Made by a program: the position numbers and the translations under genes | DNA from: Spongiibacter taiwanensis | GTDB lineage: Bacteria; Pseudomonadota; Gammaproteobacteria; Pseudomonadales; Spongiibacteraceae | DNA length: 64,000 bases | Direction of reading: 5' to 3' | Assembly: GCF_023702635.1 (NCBI RefSeq) | Contig: NZ_CP098455.1 | Coordinates: forward strand, 3,100,001-3,164,000 | The notes under the pieces: generated by a model | What the model saw: the letters and a program-made list of their open reading frames with translations, nothing else | Told to the model about the DNA's origin: nothing | Database searches by the model: none | Shown here: positions 54,063 to 62,980 of the stretch, piece by piece | Layout of the letters: every line of letters starts with the position of its first letter | Numbering within the stretch: the stretch's first letter is position 1

Positions 54063-55007
54063 ATGAACCGTCGATATACCACAGACATTATTGCCCTCGA
54101 CCCCGTCCACGATAATCGCCATAAACTGGAATCTGGACCTTTTGCCCGCGAGTCCCTTGCCTACCTTCTGCAATTGCCGGAAGAGGGGATTGGTGGAATT
54201 GTCTACACCTGGGTCAACGGCCAGGGCCTGGCGGGCTGCGCTGTTACCTTGTTTGGCCCCGGCATCGGGCCTGAGCCCCTGGTTGACAAACTGGACGGGA
54301 TTTCCGTGCCGGAGGACATGGACTTCTTTGACTGGCGCGTGGAGCGTCTGCATTTGAAGCTGGGTGAGCTACTGAAAACAGCACACATCCACTACAAGTC
54401 GGATGATTTTGAAATCGATTTCACCTTCACTGCCACCCAGCCCGCCTACGCCTACAGCTCCCATAAGGATGGCTGTCCCCAGTGGATTGCCCACGACCGC
54501 TTCGAGCAGCAAGGTGTACAGTCCGGGCATATTGTTATCAAAGGTCGGAGAATTCCCCTGCGGGGTTATACCCAGCGCGACCACTCCTGGGGTACCCGTG
54601 ACTGGGGCGTAAACCAGCATTGGAAATGGATTCACGCCTCCGCAGGCCCGGAATTGAGCGTGCATTTCTGGAAGCTCGAGTCCATGGGGCAGACCTTACT
54701 CCGGGGCTATGTCGACAAAGACGGCCACATTGCTCAGGTCACTGATGTGGATGTGGAGTTCGCCATGAATGATGACATGACCACCCGGGTGGTGAATGCC
54801 GATATTGTCGATTCCGCTGGCCGAATTACGCGCTTTCAGGGGGTGCCCTTCGCTACCTTCTACCTCAGCCCTGACCCAATGATTACCCTGTTTGAGTCAC
54901 CCATTACCGCACATATTGATGGTCAGCCGGGTGGCGGTTGCTGTGAGGTCATGTGGACCAACAGTCTGCTGGATTACGTTCGTGGCAAAAAGGAGAGTGC
55001 GTCGTGA
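54063..55007 (+). CDS. Uncharacterised lipocalin-like protein (DUF7064/7065-like)
   Basis: A 314-residue cytoplasmic protein, beta-rich. The motif RDHSWGTRDWGVNQHWKWIHA in the middle is typical of the family of AttH/CrtC-like double-lipocalin proteins now listed under DUF7064/7065. Members sit beside acyl-CoA and phosphotransferase-like genes in degraders of terpenoids and steroids, with unknown function. GTG of the next gene overlaps its stop (GTGA), showing coupling with the APH-like gene. A binding protein or isomerase for a hydrophobic molecule is possible. Confidence 0.65.
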   Translation: MNRRYTTDIIALDPVHDNRHKLESGPFARESLAYLLQLPEEGIGGIVYTWVNGQGLAGCAVTLFGPGIGPEPLVDKLDGISVPEDMDFFDWRVERLHLKLGELLKTAHIHYKSDDFEIDFTFTATQPAYAYSSHKDGCPQWIAHDRFEQQGVQSGHIVIKGRRIPLRGYTQRDHSWGTRDWGVNQHWKWIHASAGPELSVHFWKLESMGQTLLRGYVDKDGHIAQVTDVDVEFAMNDDMTTRVVNADIVDSAGRITRFQGVPFATFYLSPDPMITLFESPITAHIDGQPGGGCCEVMWTNSLLDYVRGKKESAS

Positions 55008-56158
55008 GTGCCCTTAGTTCAGCGCATCGGCACACCCGGGGTGTCGATGTAGAGCCCAGTATTGTCGATATGCTCGATGGTGCGTTGGCCCAGCGTGAAA
55101 AGCCGGCCTATTCCTCGGTATCTGAGGCGGAGCTCGAGCCCCGGGTTATCGCCTTTCTAGAAAACCAGGGGGTGAAGTCGCCCAAGATTGTTGGTCTCAA
55201 GCGCATGGGCGGCGGTGCATCCAAGGAGCAGTTTGTTTTTGAGCTGCAGTGCGATGGCGCCGATCCCCAAAAGTGCGTATTGCGCCTCGACCCGCTGGAA
55301 AGTGCCGTGGTCTCGGATCGGCGCAAAGAATTCTCGGTAATGCAGAGGATGCTCAACGTGCTCCCGGTGCCGCCGGTACTGTGGGCCGACTTTGATGGCG
55401 AGCAGCTCGGACGTCCTGCGCTAATCACCGGCTTTATCGGGGGAATTACCAAACCCGCGACGGATTCCGGGAATGTCTCTGGCCTGGGTACGTTGATGCC
55501 CGAGGCCTACCGCGAACCGCTGTCCAAACAATTCATGAAGTACCTTGAAGCAATGCACGCCGTGCCGGTCGATTTCGATACCGAGGTATTTCAGGTCCCC
55601 AATCAGGACCCCTTTCAGGCCGCGCGTTGGCAGGTGAACTGGTGGACCAGCGCCTGGCGAGACGATGCTTCAGAGGGCTCCCCGCTAATGGGGCTTGCCG
55701 AGCGCTGGATGCGTGACAATCTTCCCGAAACCGGGGATTTGGTGGTAGTGCATGCCGACTACCGCACTGGCAATTACCTGTTCGATGATGCCAGCAAAGA
55801 GATCACCACCATTCTCGATTGGGAGCTGGCCCATATCGGTGACTTTCATGAGGATCTCGCCTGGATCATCTGTCACAAAGGGGTGACCGACGAGGGGCAG
55901 GTGATGGCCTCAGGGCTGATGACACCCGAGGAGCTGTGCCAGCGCTATACCGAGATGACCGGTCGGGAGGTCAACCAGAAGGCCCTGCATTTTTATCGCG
56001 TGCTGAGCGTTTACAAGTGTGTGGTCATTTGCCTGGCAACCTCTGCCCAAACGGCGGGCCGTAAGCACAGCCATCAGGATATTTTATTGAGCTGGCTGAC
56101 CTCGGCTGGCCACGCATTTTCTGCAGAATTGGCTGCCTTGCTGGAGGAATCCCTATGA
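55004..56158 (+). CDS. APH-like phosphotransferase family protein
   Basis: A 384-residue protein of the aminoglycoside-phosphotransferase/choline-kinase fold. Seen: GGGASKEQFVFEL (nucleotide loop), VVHADYRTGNYLFDD (catalytic Asp, Asn) and TILDWELAHIGDFHEDLAWI (metal Asp). These are the proteins linked to acyl-CoA dehydrogenase genes (like the N-terminal part of ACAD10/11), which phosphorylate hydroxyacyl-CoA so that it can be eliminated to an enoyl-CoA. Start GTG 55004 overlaps the previous stop, with AGGAG 8 bp upstream. Antibiotic resistance is not suggested by the context. Confidence 0.85.
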   Translation: MSALSSAHRHTRGVDVEPSIVDMLDGALAQREKPAYSSVSEAELEPRVIAFLENQGVKSPKIVGLKRMGGGASKEQFVFELQCDGADPQKCVLRLDPLESAVVSDRRKEFSVMQRMLNVLPVPPVLWADFDGEQLGRPALITGFIGGITKPATDSGNVSGLGTLMPEAYREPLSKQFMKYLEAMHAVPVDFDTEVFQVPNQDPFQAARWQVNWWTSAWRDDASEGSPLMGLAERWMRDNLPETGDLVVVHADYRTGNYLFDDASKEITTILDWELAHIGDFHEDLAWIICHKGVTDEGQVMASGLMTPEELCQRYTEMTGREVNQKALHFYRVLSVYKCVVICLATSAQTAGRKHSHQDILLSWLTSAGHAFSAELAALLEESL

Positions 56159-56634
56159 ACCCCTCGAACCAATTGCGTCTGGCGACCATGATTCGTGCAA
56201 TCCAGGAGAGCATCATGCCCGCGATTCGGGACGATGCACCATTGGCCAAAGAGCAAGTGGGCCTGCTCATGGGGCATTTGGCCGCCATGATGCAACAGGA
56301 CGGTCAGGAGCATGCTGTGGTGGCCCGGGAATGGCAGCTTATGTCGGACTTGGCGGCGAAGCTGCTCGATGCGGCCGCGGGTGACGCGGCGCTGGCGGAA
56401 AGTGCTGAGGCCACTCGCAATGTCCTGGCGGCGACGGATGCCTCGGCCCTGAGCTTTGCGGTGGAGGCCATGCTAGCCAATACCGAGGCGAGCGAGTCCT
56501 TTAAGACAGCGTCTGCCAAGCTTGCGATGACTTATGCTAAAGCCCACACCAATTTGGGGCGTGCCTGGTTTATGCCGATGGGCTTTGATGGTCCGTCTGC
56601 GGGCCTGCCTTCGGTCAAAGAACAGCTCGGCTAA
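56155..56634 (+). CDS. Small uncharacterised helical protein
   Basis: A 159-residue, alanine-rich, mainly helical protein with no signal peptide. I do not recognise a family with confidence; small proteins of this sort often follow APH-like genes in catabolic operons. It overlaps the APH-like gene by 4 bp (ATGA), so it is almost certainly co-translated. A strong hairpin terminator follows at 56655-56692, closing the operon that starts at the TonB receptor or the LuxR gene. Confidence 0.7.
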   Translation: MNPSNQLRLATMIRAIQESIMPAIRDDAPLAKEQVGLLMGHLAAMMQQDGQEHAVVAREWQLMSDLAAKLLDAAAGDAALAESAEATRNVLAATDASALSFAVEAMLANTEASESFKTASAKLAMTYAKAHTNLGRAWFMPMGFDGPSAGLPSVKEQLG

Positions 56635-56654
56635 CCTGATTGCCTTTTAACGCC

Positions 56655-56692
56655 CACAAAAAGCCCGGCATATTTGGCCGGGCTTTTTTGTG
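56655..56692. terminator. Bidirectional rho-independent terminator
   Basis: GCCCGGC (56663-56669), loop ATATTTG, GCCGGGC (56677-56683), flanked by an A-run on the left and a T-run (56684-56689) on the right. It serves the rightward operon ending at 56634 and the leftward thiolase gene ending at 56717. Confidence 0.92.
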
Positions 56693-56716
56693 GCTAGGCG
56701 TGAGAGAAAACGAAGC

Positions 56717-57949
56717 TTACGCCTCAGTATTCTCAATCAGCAGAGCAGAACCCTGACCGCCACCAACACAGGCAGAGGCGATGCCGTAGCGGATGCCGCG
56801 ACGCTTCATCTCTTTTGCCAGAGTGGTGGTGCAGCGAACACCCGTTGCTGCCAGTGGGTGACCGTAGGCCGTGGCGCCACCGTTAACGTTCAGTTTCGCC
56901 AGGTCGATGTCCAGCTCTCTGGCAACCGCCAAACACTGGGCAGAAAACGCCTCATTCACTTCAAACAGGCCGATGTCGCTCAGGTTCAGGCCGGTGGCTT
57001 CCAGCATATCTTTGATGGCTGGTACGGGGCCGATACCCATTACATGGGGGTCAACAGCCGCTGCGGCAGAGGCAACGATGCGGGCCAGGGGCTGAACGCT
57101 GCGCTTGTCAGCGTAGGCTTTGCTGGCAACGATGGCCGCGGCAGCGCCGTCGACGATACCGGAGCTGTTGCCGCCGGTTTGTACGCCGTCTTTGGCAAAA
57201 GAGGGGCGAAGCTTCGCCAGGGTTTCTTTTGTTGTGGGGCGAACGTGCTCGTCAGTATTGAAGCTTTCGACGCCACGGGGCAGTTTGAACTGCTTGGTTT
57301 TCAGGCCTTCGCACTCAAAGGTCTGATTGGTGAGGGTCAAAATTTCGTCGCTCAATACGCCGGATTTCTGGGCGGCCAGCGCGCGCTCAAAGCTTTCATA
57401 GGCGAAAGCGTCGACTTCTTCCCGGCTCAGGTTGTAGCGTTTGGCCAGGTTTTCTGCGGTGCAGCCCATAGGGATATCGGCGGCAGCGTCGTACAGCAGT
57501 TCCATTAGGTAATCGCGAAAATCCACCTGACCGAGCTTGAAGCCGCCTCGAGCAGTGAAGTTACACATGGGCATGCGGGACATGGATTCGGCGCCAACGC
57601 AGACCATGGCATCTGCTTTGTTCAGCTGGCGATAGTCGGCGGCGTGGGCAATCAACTCAAAGCCGGAGCCACACAGGCGCTGCAACATCAGCGCAGGCAT
57701 GCGTTGTGGCAGGCCGGAATACAGGCCGATGTGGCGGGGCAGGTACCCGGCATCAAAGTCTGAAGGCGCCAGGTTGGCGGCAAACAGGCAGTCAAAATCT
57801 TCGGTGTCGTAATTGCCTGTGGCGAGCAGGCCTTTTACCGCAGCGATGCCCAGATCGGTGGCAGAAATCTGGGACAAGGTGCCGTTGAGGGAGCCAAAAC
57901 CGGTGCGGCGACCATCGATCAACCACGCGTCATCATAAGTTGTTGCCAT
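56717..57949 (-). CDS. Thiolase (acetyl-CoA acyltransferase)
   Basis: A 410-residue thiolase for the last step of beta-oxidation. Nucleophilic Cys in MLQRLCGSGFELIAHAA (near residue 93), His in GGATAYGHPLAATGVR, and the second Cys in SACVGGGQGSALLIE. Length is close to FadA/FadI-type enzymes. It is the last of a leftward set (SDR, enoyl-CoA hydratase, acyl-CoA ligase, thiolase), but a terminator at 58021-58052 separates it from the ligase, so it probably has its own promoter in the gap 57950-58020. Confidence 0.93.
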   Translation of the reverse strand: MATTYDDAWLIDGRRTGFGSLNGTLSQISATDLGIAAVKGLLATGNYDTEDFDCLFAANLAPSDFDAGYLPRHIGLYSGLPQRMPALMLQRLCGSGFELIAHAADYRQLNKADAMVCVGAESMSRMPMCNFTARGGFKLGQVDFRDYLMELLYDAAADIPMGCTAENLAKRYNLSREEVDAFAYESFERALAAQKSGVLSDEILTLTNQTFECEGLKTKQFKLPRGVESFNTDEHVRPTTKETLAKLRPSFAKDGVQTGGNSSGIVDGAAAAIVASKAYADKRSVQPLARIVASAAAAVDPHVMGIGPVPAIKDMLEATGLNLSDIGLFEVNEAFSAQCLAVARELDIDLAKLNVNGGATAYGHPLAATGVRCTTTLAKEMKRRGIRYGIASACVGGGQGSALLIENTEA

Positions 57950-58020
57950 GTTACTCTCCTGTGCTTGCTGCGACCGATAACGTCATCTTTTCGAGGCGTT
58001 ATTGTAATTCGGTTGCAACG

Positions 58021-58052
58021 AAAAAAAAGCCAGTACGATGGCGTACTGGCTT
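58021..58052 (-). terminator. Rho-independent terminator after the acyl-CoA ligase
   Basis: AAGCCAGTACG (58027-58037), loop ATGG, CGTACTGGCTT (58042-58052): a perfect 11-bp stem. On the minus strand it is followed by a run of T (complement of the A-run from about 58019 to 58028). It ends the SDR-hydratase-ligase transcript. Confidence 0.92.
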
Positions 58053-58075
58053 AAATGTCAAAACCTCAGTGCAAA

Positions 58076-59647
58076 TCAGCCGACACCGCGCTCGACGTTT
58101 TCCCAGTAAGGGGCGCGCAGGTCCTTTTTGGAGACTTTGCCGGCGCCGGTGCGAGGGAAGTCAGCAACAAATTCCACGCTCTTCGGGCATTTGTACTGGG
58201 CCAGGCGTTGCTTGCTGAAGTTGATCAGATCTTCGGGGTCCGGGTTGGTGCCGGGCTTGGGAATGACCAGTGCCTTGACCTCTTCGCCCCATTTCTCGCT
58301 GGGCACACCGATAATGGCGACGGCAGCAACGTCGGGGTGGAGGGATAAACAGTTCTCAACTTCGGACGAGTATATGTTCTCGCCGCCGGAGACGATCATG
58401 TCCTTGGCCCGGTCCACTATGTACAGGTAACCGGCGTCGTCAAAGTAACCCACATCACCAGTGCGGTACCAGCCGTTATCAAACACCTCGGCCCAGGCAT
58501 CGGGCTTGTTCCAGTAGCCTTTGGTGATAGAGGGCAGGCGCGCCAGCATTTCGCCGGGTTCGTTGGCGCCCAAGGCGTTGCCCTTGCCGTCGACGACCTT
58601 AATTTCCATCAGCGGCAGCGGTTTGCCACAGGAAGTCAGGCGCTTCTCGTTGGCCAGGTCGTGATCGTCCGGGCGCAGGAGGGTAATCGCGCCGCCGGAT
58701 TCGGTTGAACCGTAGAACTGCATAAAGCGACAGGGGATTTTTTCCATCGCTCGCTTGAGCAGACCCATAGCGATGGGGGAGCCAGCGTACATGATTTCCC
58801 GAATGCTGCTGAAGTCGGTGTTGGGTGTTTCTGGGTTTTCCAGCAGCATCTGAATCATCACTGGTGCTAGGCCTGCCAGTGTTGGGCGCTGGGTGTTAAT
58901 CAGTTGCAACACCTCGTTGGGGTCGAAGCGGGAAGCCACAACGATGGTGGCGCCGTTGTACATTGCCTGCATTGACAGCCCCAGGCCAAGGAGGTGGAAG
59001 CTGGGTACACAGAACAGGTACCGGTCGTTGTGATCCCAGGTGTAGGCGGGTTCCAGGTGCTCGCACAAACGCTGGAGCATGATGCCGCCGTTGGTCATCT
59101 GCACGCCCTTGGGCAGGCCGGTGGTGCCGGAGGTGTAAATCTGCCATGCGGTGTCGTCTAGTGCCGTGGGGGCCATCGGGTCCTCGGAGGAGGCTTCTGC
59201 GTACCATTGCCACAGCGGGTTTTCGTCACCTTTGCCCAGCTTTACGTCCACCGAATCAATGGTGCGGCCGAGTTCTTTTTGCGCGCCTTCCCACAGGGGG
59301 GCGAAGGTGTCTTCGATGAGAACCAGTTTGGGGTCGGCATCAGACACGATCAGCGCAACCTCAGCGGCAGCCAAACGCCAGTTCATGGGGATGAATACCG
59401 CATTGAGTTTGGCGCAGGCGTAGATAGTGATGAAGTAATCGTCTGCGTTGCCTGCGTAGTACAGCACCCGGTCGCCGGCGCCGACACCGGCAGCGGCCAT
59501 TTGGTTGGCCATCTGACTGGACTTGCTGTCCATCTCCAGCCAGGTCAATTCCCGGCCGGCAAAGTAGGTGGCAATTTCGCCACCATGATTTCTAGCGTTG
59601 TAACGAACAATGTCAGCAACGTTTTTTATTTCTGGGTATGCCCACAT
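58076..59647 (-). CDS. Fatty-acid/aryl-CoA ligase (AMP-binding)
   Basis: A 523-residue ANL-family ligase. Motifs: IYTSGTTGLPKGVQMTNGG (P-loop), MQFYGSTESGGAIT, GWYRTGDVGYFDDAGYLYIVDRAKDMIVSGGENIYSSEVEN and the C-terminal lysine in PRTGAGKVSKKDLR. It activates a carboxylic acid to its CoA thioester, the entry to the adjacent beta-oxidation enzymes. It resembles long-chain and cyclic-acid ligases of the FadD3/FadD17 sort, but the substrate is open. 27 bp after the hydratase gene, same operon. Confidence 0.9.
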   Translation of the reverse strand: MWAYPEIKNVADIVRYNARNHGGEIATYFAGRELTWLEMDSKSSQMANQMAAAGVGAGDRVLYYAGNADDYFITIYACAKLNAVFIPMNWRLAAAEVALIVSDADPKLVLIEDTFAPLWEGAQKELGRTIDSVDVKLGKGDENPLWQWYAEASSEDPMAPTALDDTAWQIYTSGTTGLPKGVQMTNGGIMLQRLCEHLEPAYTWDHNDRYLFCVPSFHLLGLGLSMQAMYNGATIVVASRFDPNEVLQLINTQRPTLAGLAPVMIQMLLENPETPNTDFSSIREIMYAGSPIAMGLLKRAMEKIPCRFMQFYGSTESGGAITLLRPDDHDLANEKRLTSCGKPLPLMEIKVVDGKGNALGANEPGEMLARLPSITKGYWNKPDAWAEVFDNGWYRTGDVGYFDDAGYLYIVDRAKDMIVSGGENIYSSEVENCLSLHPDVAAVAIIGVPSEKWGEEVKALVIPKPGTNPDPEDLINFSKQRLAQYKCPKSVEFVADFPRTGAGKVSKKDLRAPYWENVERGVG

Positions 59648-59674
59648 AGCAATATCGTCCTCAATACGGTCTTA

Positions 59675-60466
59675 TTACTTATAGTTAAACACGGGTTTTT
59701 GTTTGCTTGCTACTGCAAGAACCGCTTCCCATGTGTCATCGGTGCGGGTGCACTCAGTTAGCGCTCGGGATTCCATCTCCAGCTGGGTTTCCAGCGGTGT
59801 GTTCAGAGATTCCAGCATCAATCGCTTGTACTGACCAATGGTGAAAGTGGGGCCAGCGGCCAGTTCTTTGGCAAGCTTTTCTGTTGCTGCGTCGAGCTCG
59901 TCGGAGGGGTGGATCTCGCTGACCAGGCCGTATTCCAGGCCTTGTTCGGCAGTCCAGGTCTCATTGCGTGCGAAGAACGAGAACGCTTTGCGAACACCGA
60001 CCCGGCGCGGCAAAAAGTAGGAGTTGCCGCAGTCGCAGGAGAAGCCGATACCGGCAAAGGCGCCGTAGAACTTGGCGTTGGGGCCGACCATCAGAAAATC
60101 CGCAGCGGCGGCAAAGGCGATACTGCCGCCTGCCATAAGCGCATCAGCCTTGACGATAAATGGCGCGTCCATCCGCGACAGGCGCGATACACCCATGTGC
60201 ATGTTGCCAGTTGCCATCTTAATGAAAGGCGGCAAGTCGGTGCGGTCACCTTTGGTGAAGGTTTTGAGGTCGCCACCGACGCTGAAAAAACGACCTTCCG
60301 CATCCATAACCACGGCGCGAATTTCAGGGTTGCTGTCGCACTCGGTTGCCAGGTAGTTAAATTCTTCAGTGAAGCGGGCATCGAAGGGGTTGCCGCGATC
60401 ACCCTGTGCCAGGGTGATATAGGCGACATTGTCCTCAATGCGAAACTTGAATGATTGCAGTTCCAT
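59675..60466 (-). CDS. Enoyl-CoA hydratase/isomerase family protein
   Basis: A 263-residue crotonase-fold protein. The oxyanion-hole stretches are seen: GGDLKTFTKGDR and, further, ADALMAGGSIAFAAAADFLMVGPNAKF, followed by GIGFSCDCGNSYFLPRRVGVRKA. In place of the usual second catalytic Glu the region has CDCGNSYFLP, so it could be an isomerase or another crotonase, not a standard hydratase. It lies between the SDR and the ligase, 36 and 27 bp apart. Role: processing of an acyl-CoA intermediate. Confidence 0.85.
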   Translation of the reverse strand: MELQSFKFRIEDNVAYITLAQGDRGNPFDARFTEEFNYLATECDSNPEIRAVVMDAEGRFFSVGGDLKTFTKGDRTDLPPFIKMATGNMHMGVSRLSRMDAPFIVKADALMAGGSIAFAAAADFLMVGPNAKFYGAFAGIGFSCDCGNSYFLPRRVGVRKAFSFFARNETWTAEQGLEYGLVSEIHPSDELDAATEKLAKELAAGPTFTIGQYKRLMLESLNTPLETQLEMESRALTECTRTDDTWEAVLAVASKQKPVFNYK

Positions 60467-60502
60467 TAGTGTTCTCCAGGTAGCTACAGCTGAAGCGTCG
60501 GA

Positions 60503-61384
60503 TTAACCGACGCTACGCTGGGATTTTTCTTTTTCGGCGGAGGCCTTGATGGATTCGCGAATATCCTGCCAATCCTGGTCGCTCAGGTCAGTCAGGCTGG
60601 CGAAAGTGCTGGGCGCGGCCAGGTGGTGGCCACCGTCAATGGCAATGGTTTCGCCAGTGAGGTAGGCGCAGCCGTCCGCCTGCAGGAAAATCATCAGATT
60701 TTGCAGCTCGGGCATATCGCCGTAGCGGCCCATGGGTACGCTGGCAGAGTCAGTCGCGCCAGAGGATTTGCCAGTTGGGTTGAGTTTGTCCCAAGCGCCT
60801 TCAGTGGGGAAGGGGCCGGGCGCAACCGCGTTCAGGCGAATGCCGTATTTTCCCCACTCGACGGCCAGTGATTTGGTCATGGAGTCGATAGCCGTTTTTG
60901 ACATGGCTGAGGGCACAACGTAGGCCGAGCCAGTAAATACCCAGGTAACCAGGTTGCTGACGATGCTGCCGGTCAGGCCGGCTTCAATCCAGCGCTTGCC
61001 CACGGCCAGGGTTGTCATGAAGGCGCCGTCCATCACGGTGGAGCGGATGGCTTCATAGCCGCGGGGTGACAGGGTTTTAGTGGGGGCGATGAAGTTGGCG
61101 GCGGCGTTATTGATCAAGCCGGTCAACGGGCCTTCGGCGAAAATGGAATCGATCATCTCGTCGATCGAATCGGCTGAGCGGATGTCGCAGGTGCGATAGT
61201 GAATCTTGCCGGGGTTAATGGCGTCGAGCTCCTGGCAGGTCTCCTGCAAAACGCTTTCCCGGCGACCGCAGATGTACACTTCTGCGCCGCAGGTCAGGAA
61301 ACCTTTGCTAATTTCCTTGCCGAGACCAGTTCCGCCGCCGGTAACCAGAATTCTCTTATTTTCTAGGGTAGTAGGACTGAACAT
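60503..61384 (-). CDS. SDR, 2,4-dienoyl-CoA reductase-like
   Basis: A 293-residue short-chain dehydrogenase. Cofactor motif VTGGGTGLGKEISKGF, NNAAANFI, and an active-site region SAYVVPSAMSKTAIDSMTKSLAVEWGKYGIR. The usual YxxxK is SxxxK here, as in the mitochondrial/peroxisomal 2,4-dienoyl-CoA reductases, whose sequence around VVPSA..K is very similar. It would reduce an unsaturated acyl-CoA with NADPH. First gene of the leftward set; the promoter lies in the gap to 61698, which has an inverted repeat. Confidence 0.85.
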   Translation of the reverse strand: MFSPTTLENKRILVTGGGTGLGKEISKGFLTCGAEVYICGRRESVLQETCQELDAINPGKIHYRTCDIRSADSIDEMIDSIFAEGPLTGLINNAAANFIAPTKTLSPRGYEAIRSTVMDGAFMTTLAVGKRWIEAGLTGSIVSNLVTWVFTGSAYVVPSAMSKTAIDSMTKSLAVEWGKYGIRLNAVAPGPFPTEGAWDKLNPTGKSSGATDSASVPMGRYGDMPELQNLMIFLQADGCAYLTGETIAIDGGHHLAAPSTFASLTDLSDQDWQDIRESIKASAEKEKSQRSVG

Positions 61385-61697
61385 GTGTCACCTCAAATAA
61401 TCGCGTGTGATTGGAACGTTGCTCTCGGCGTTAATGCCGCATAAATAGTACGTGTGCGAAATGAATTAGTAAACATCAATTACTATTTGAGAGGTCGGCC
61501 TTTACCTGCGGGGTAGGCCGGTCGATAAATTCTGATATACACTTTTGTGCTGGCGTCGGCCTTCCCTTGTAGTGGTGCATTCGAACGCTCGAGAAGATAG
61601 GGCTTGCCGTGCTTGACTTTGAAAGTACGCATGCTTAATTTATCGATTTATAACTAAAAATGAATCTCCCGTTCGGGGGTGGTTTCCAGGAGTTCCA
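61385..61697. promoter_or_regulatory. 313-bp divergent promoter region with inverted repeat
   Basis: No gene is seen. TAGTAA (61467-61472) and TTACTA (61480-61485) form a perfect 6-7-6 inverted repeat about 85 bp upstream of the leftward SDR start, in AT-rich sequence. It could bind a TetR-type regulator of the beta-oxidation genes; no such regulator is in the immediate neighbourhood. The CCAGGAG at 61686-61692 is the ribosome site of the reductase gene. Confidence 0.45.
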
Positions 61698-62765
61698 GTG
61701 GCGTTATTTTCCTTTCTCAAGCCTTCCAACAAGAAGGTTACCATAGAACCTGCAGGTGTGAGTTTTGAAGTCAAGCCCGGTCAGTCGATCCTTGAGGCGG
61801 GTTTGTCAGCCGGTTACGCCATGCCCCACAGCTGCACAGTGGGTACCTGCGGCACCTGCAAATGCAAGCTAAGTGATGGTCGGGTGCGCGAGCTGACCAA
61901 TTTTGCTTATGTGCTCGAGGCGGAAGAACTGCAAAGCGATATTATTCTGACCTGCCAGGCTGCAGCGAAGTCTGATGTCACGTTGAATATTCCCGGTTTT
62001 GAGCTGAAGCACTTGACCCCGCCGGAGGACTTCAAAGGCAAAATTATCGCCACTGAAGACCTTACCCACGACACCAAAAAGGTCACCATTGCCTTGGATC
62101 GGCCGATGCATTTTGATGCTGGACAGTATGTTCAGGTGCATCACAACGACATCTACGGTGCGCGTTCCTATTCCTTTGCCATGCCCCCTGCGGAAGAGGG
62201 TTGCCGCGAGATCGAATTGTTTATCCGCCAGGTGCCCGGTGGTGAGTTCACCGGCAAACTGTTTGCCAATGAGCTTGAACAGGCGGAAGTTGGCATCCAC
62301 GGTCCGGCGGGTAACTTCTGGCTGCGCGACGGCCGCGGCCCGATTATCTGTGTGGGTGGTGGCAGTGGACTGGCGCCGATCGTCAGTTTGCTAGAGCATG
62401 CGGCGAAGTCAGATCATGGTCGCCCTTGTGTGATGTTTTTCGGCGCCCGGACCCAGGACGATCTGTACTGCCTTGAGCGAATCAACCAGATTGCCGAAAA
62501 GTGGGATGGTGCTTTCCAGTTTGTGCCGGTGCTCTCCCATGAGCCGGAGGACAGTGATTGGAAGGGGTTGCGCGGCTTTGTGAATACCGCTATCGAGGGG
62601 GCTGCTGGTCAGTATCTGTCCTCTGAAACGCAGGTGTACCTGTGTGGGCCGCCGCCAATGATCGACGCAGTGACCGAGACAGTGCTGGCCCTGGGTATTG
62701 AAGAGGGCAACATCCATGCAGATAAATTCCTGGATGCCAGTCACGGTATTTCGCGTCAAGATTAA
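61698..62765 (+). CDS. [2Fe-2S] ferredoxin/FAD NAD(P)H reductase
   Basis: A 355-residue electron-transfer protein. The N-terminal plant-type ferredoxin domain has the cluster Cys in HSCTVGTCGTCKCKL and a fourth in ILTCQA; the middle FAD domain has RSYSFAMPP; the NAD domain has GGGSGLAPIVSLLE and CGPPPMID near the C-terminus. Such reductases drive oxygenases (ring-hydroxylating dioxygenases, alkane, xylene or phenol monooxygenases). It starts at GTG 61698. No oxygenase is adjacent in the window, so it may serve the Rieske dioxygenase at 45318 or a partner outside the right edge. Confidence 0.93.
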   Translation: MALFSFLKPSNKKVTIEPAGVSFEVKPGQSILEAGLSAGYAMPHSCTVGTCGTCKCKLSDGRVRELTNFAYVLEAEELQSDIILTCQAAAKSDVTLNIPGFELKHLTPPEDFKGKIIATEDLTHDTKKVTIALDRPMHFDAGQYVQVHHNDIYGARSYSFAMPPAEEGCREIELFIRQVPGGEFTGKLFANELEQAEVGIHGPAGNFWLRDGRGPIICVGGGSGLAPIVSLLEHAAKSDHGRPCVMFFGARTQDDLYCLERINQIAEKWDGAFQFVPVLSHEPEDSDWKGLRGFVNTAIEGAAGQYLSSETQVYLCGPPPMIDAVTETVLALGIEEGNIHADKFLDASHGISRQD

Positions 62766-62980
62766 GCCCTGCAGGCTGTTGGTGTAAGAGAGGTTGGTTT
62801 CAATGGAGCGCGGGCCAGGCCAGTGCTCGAAGACGTCCGATGCTGGGGTGGGAAGGGGATGTGCCTGTCTCAGTTCGGACGCGAAGAATAAAGCAATAAA
62901 GTCATTTATCGAGGATGGTTGCCGGTTGGGCGAGTTGTCCTTTCATTTTCGCGAGCTAAAGACATAGTAGGGATTCCATT

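Noticed and set aside
55004-56158. Aminoglycoside resistance gene
   Set aside because: The fold is APH-like, but the sequence and the catabolic neighbours fit the acyl-CoA-dehydrogenase-linked group, not resistance enzymes.
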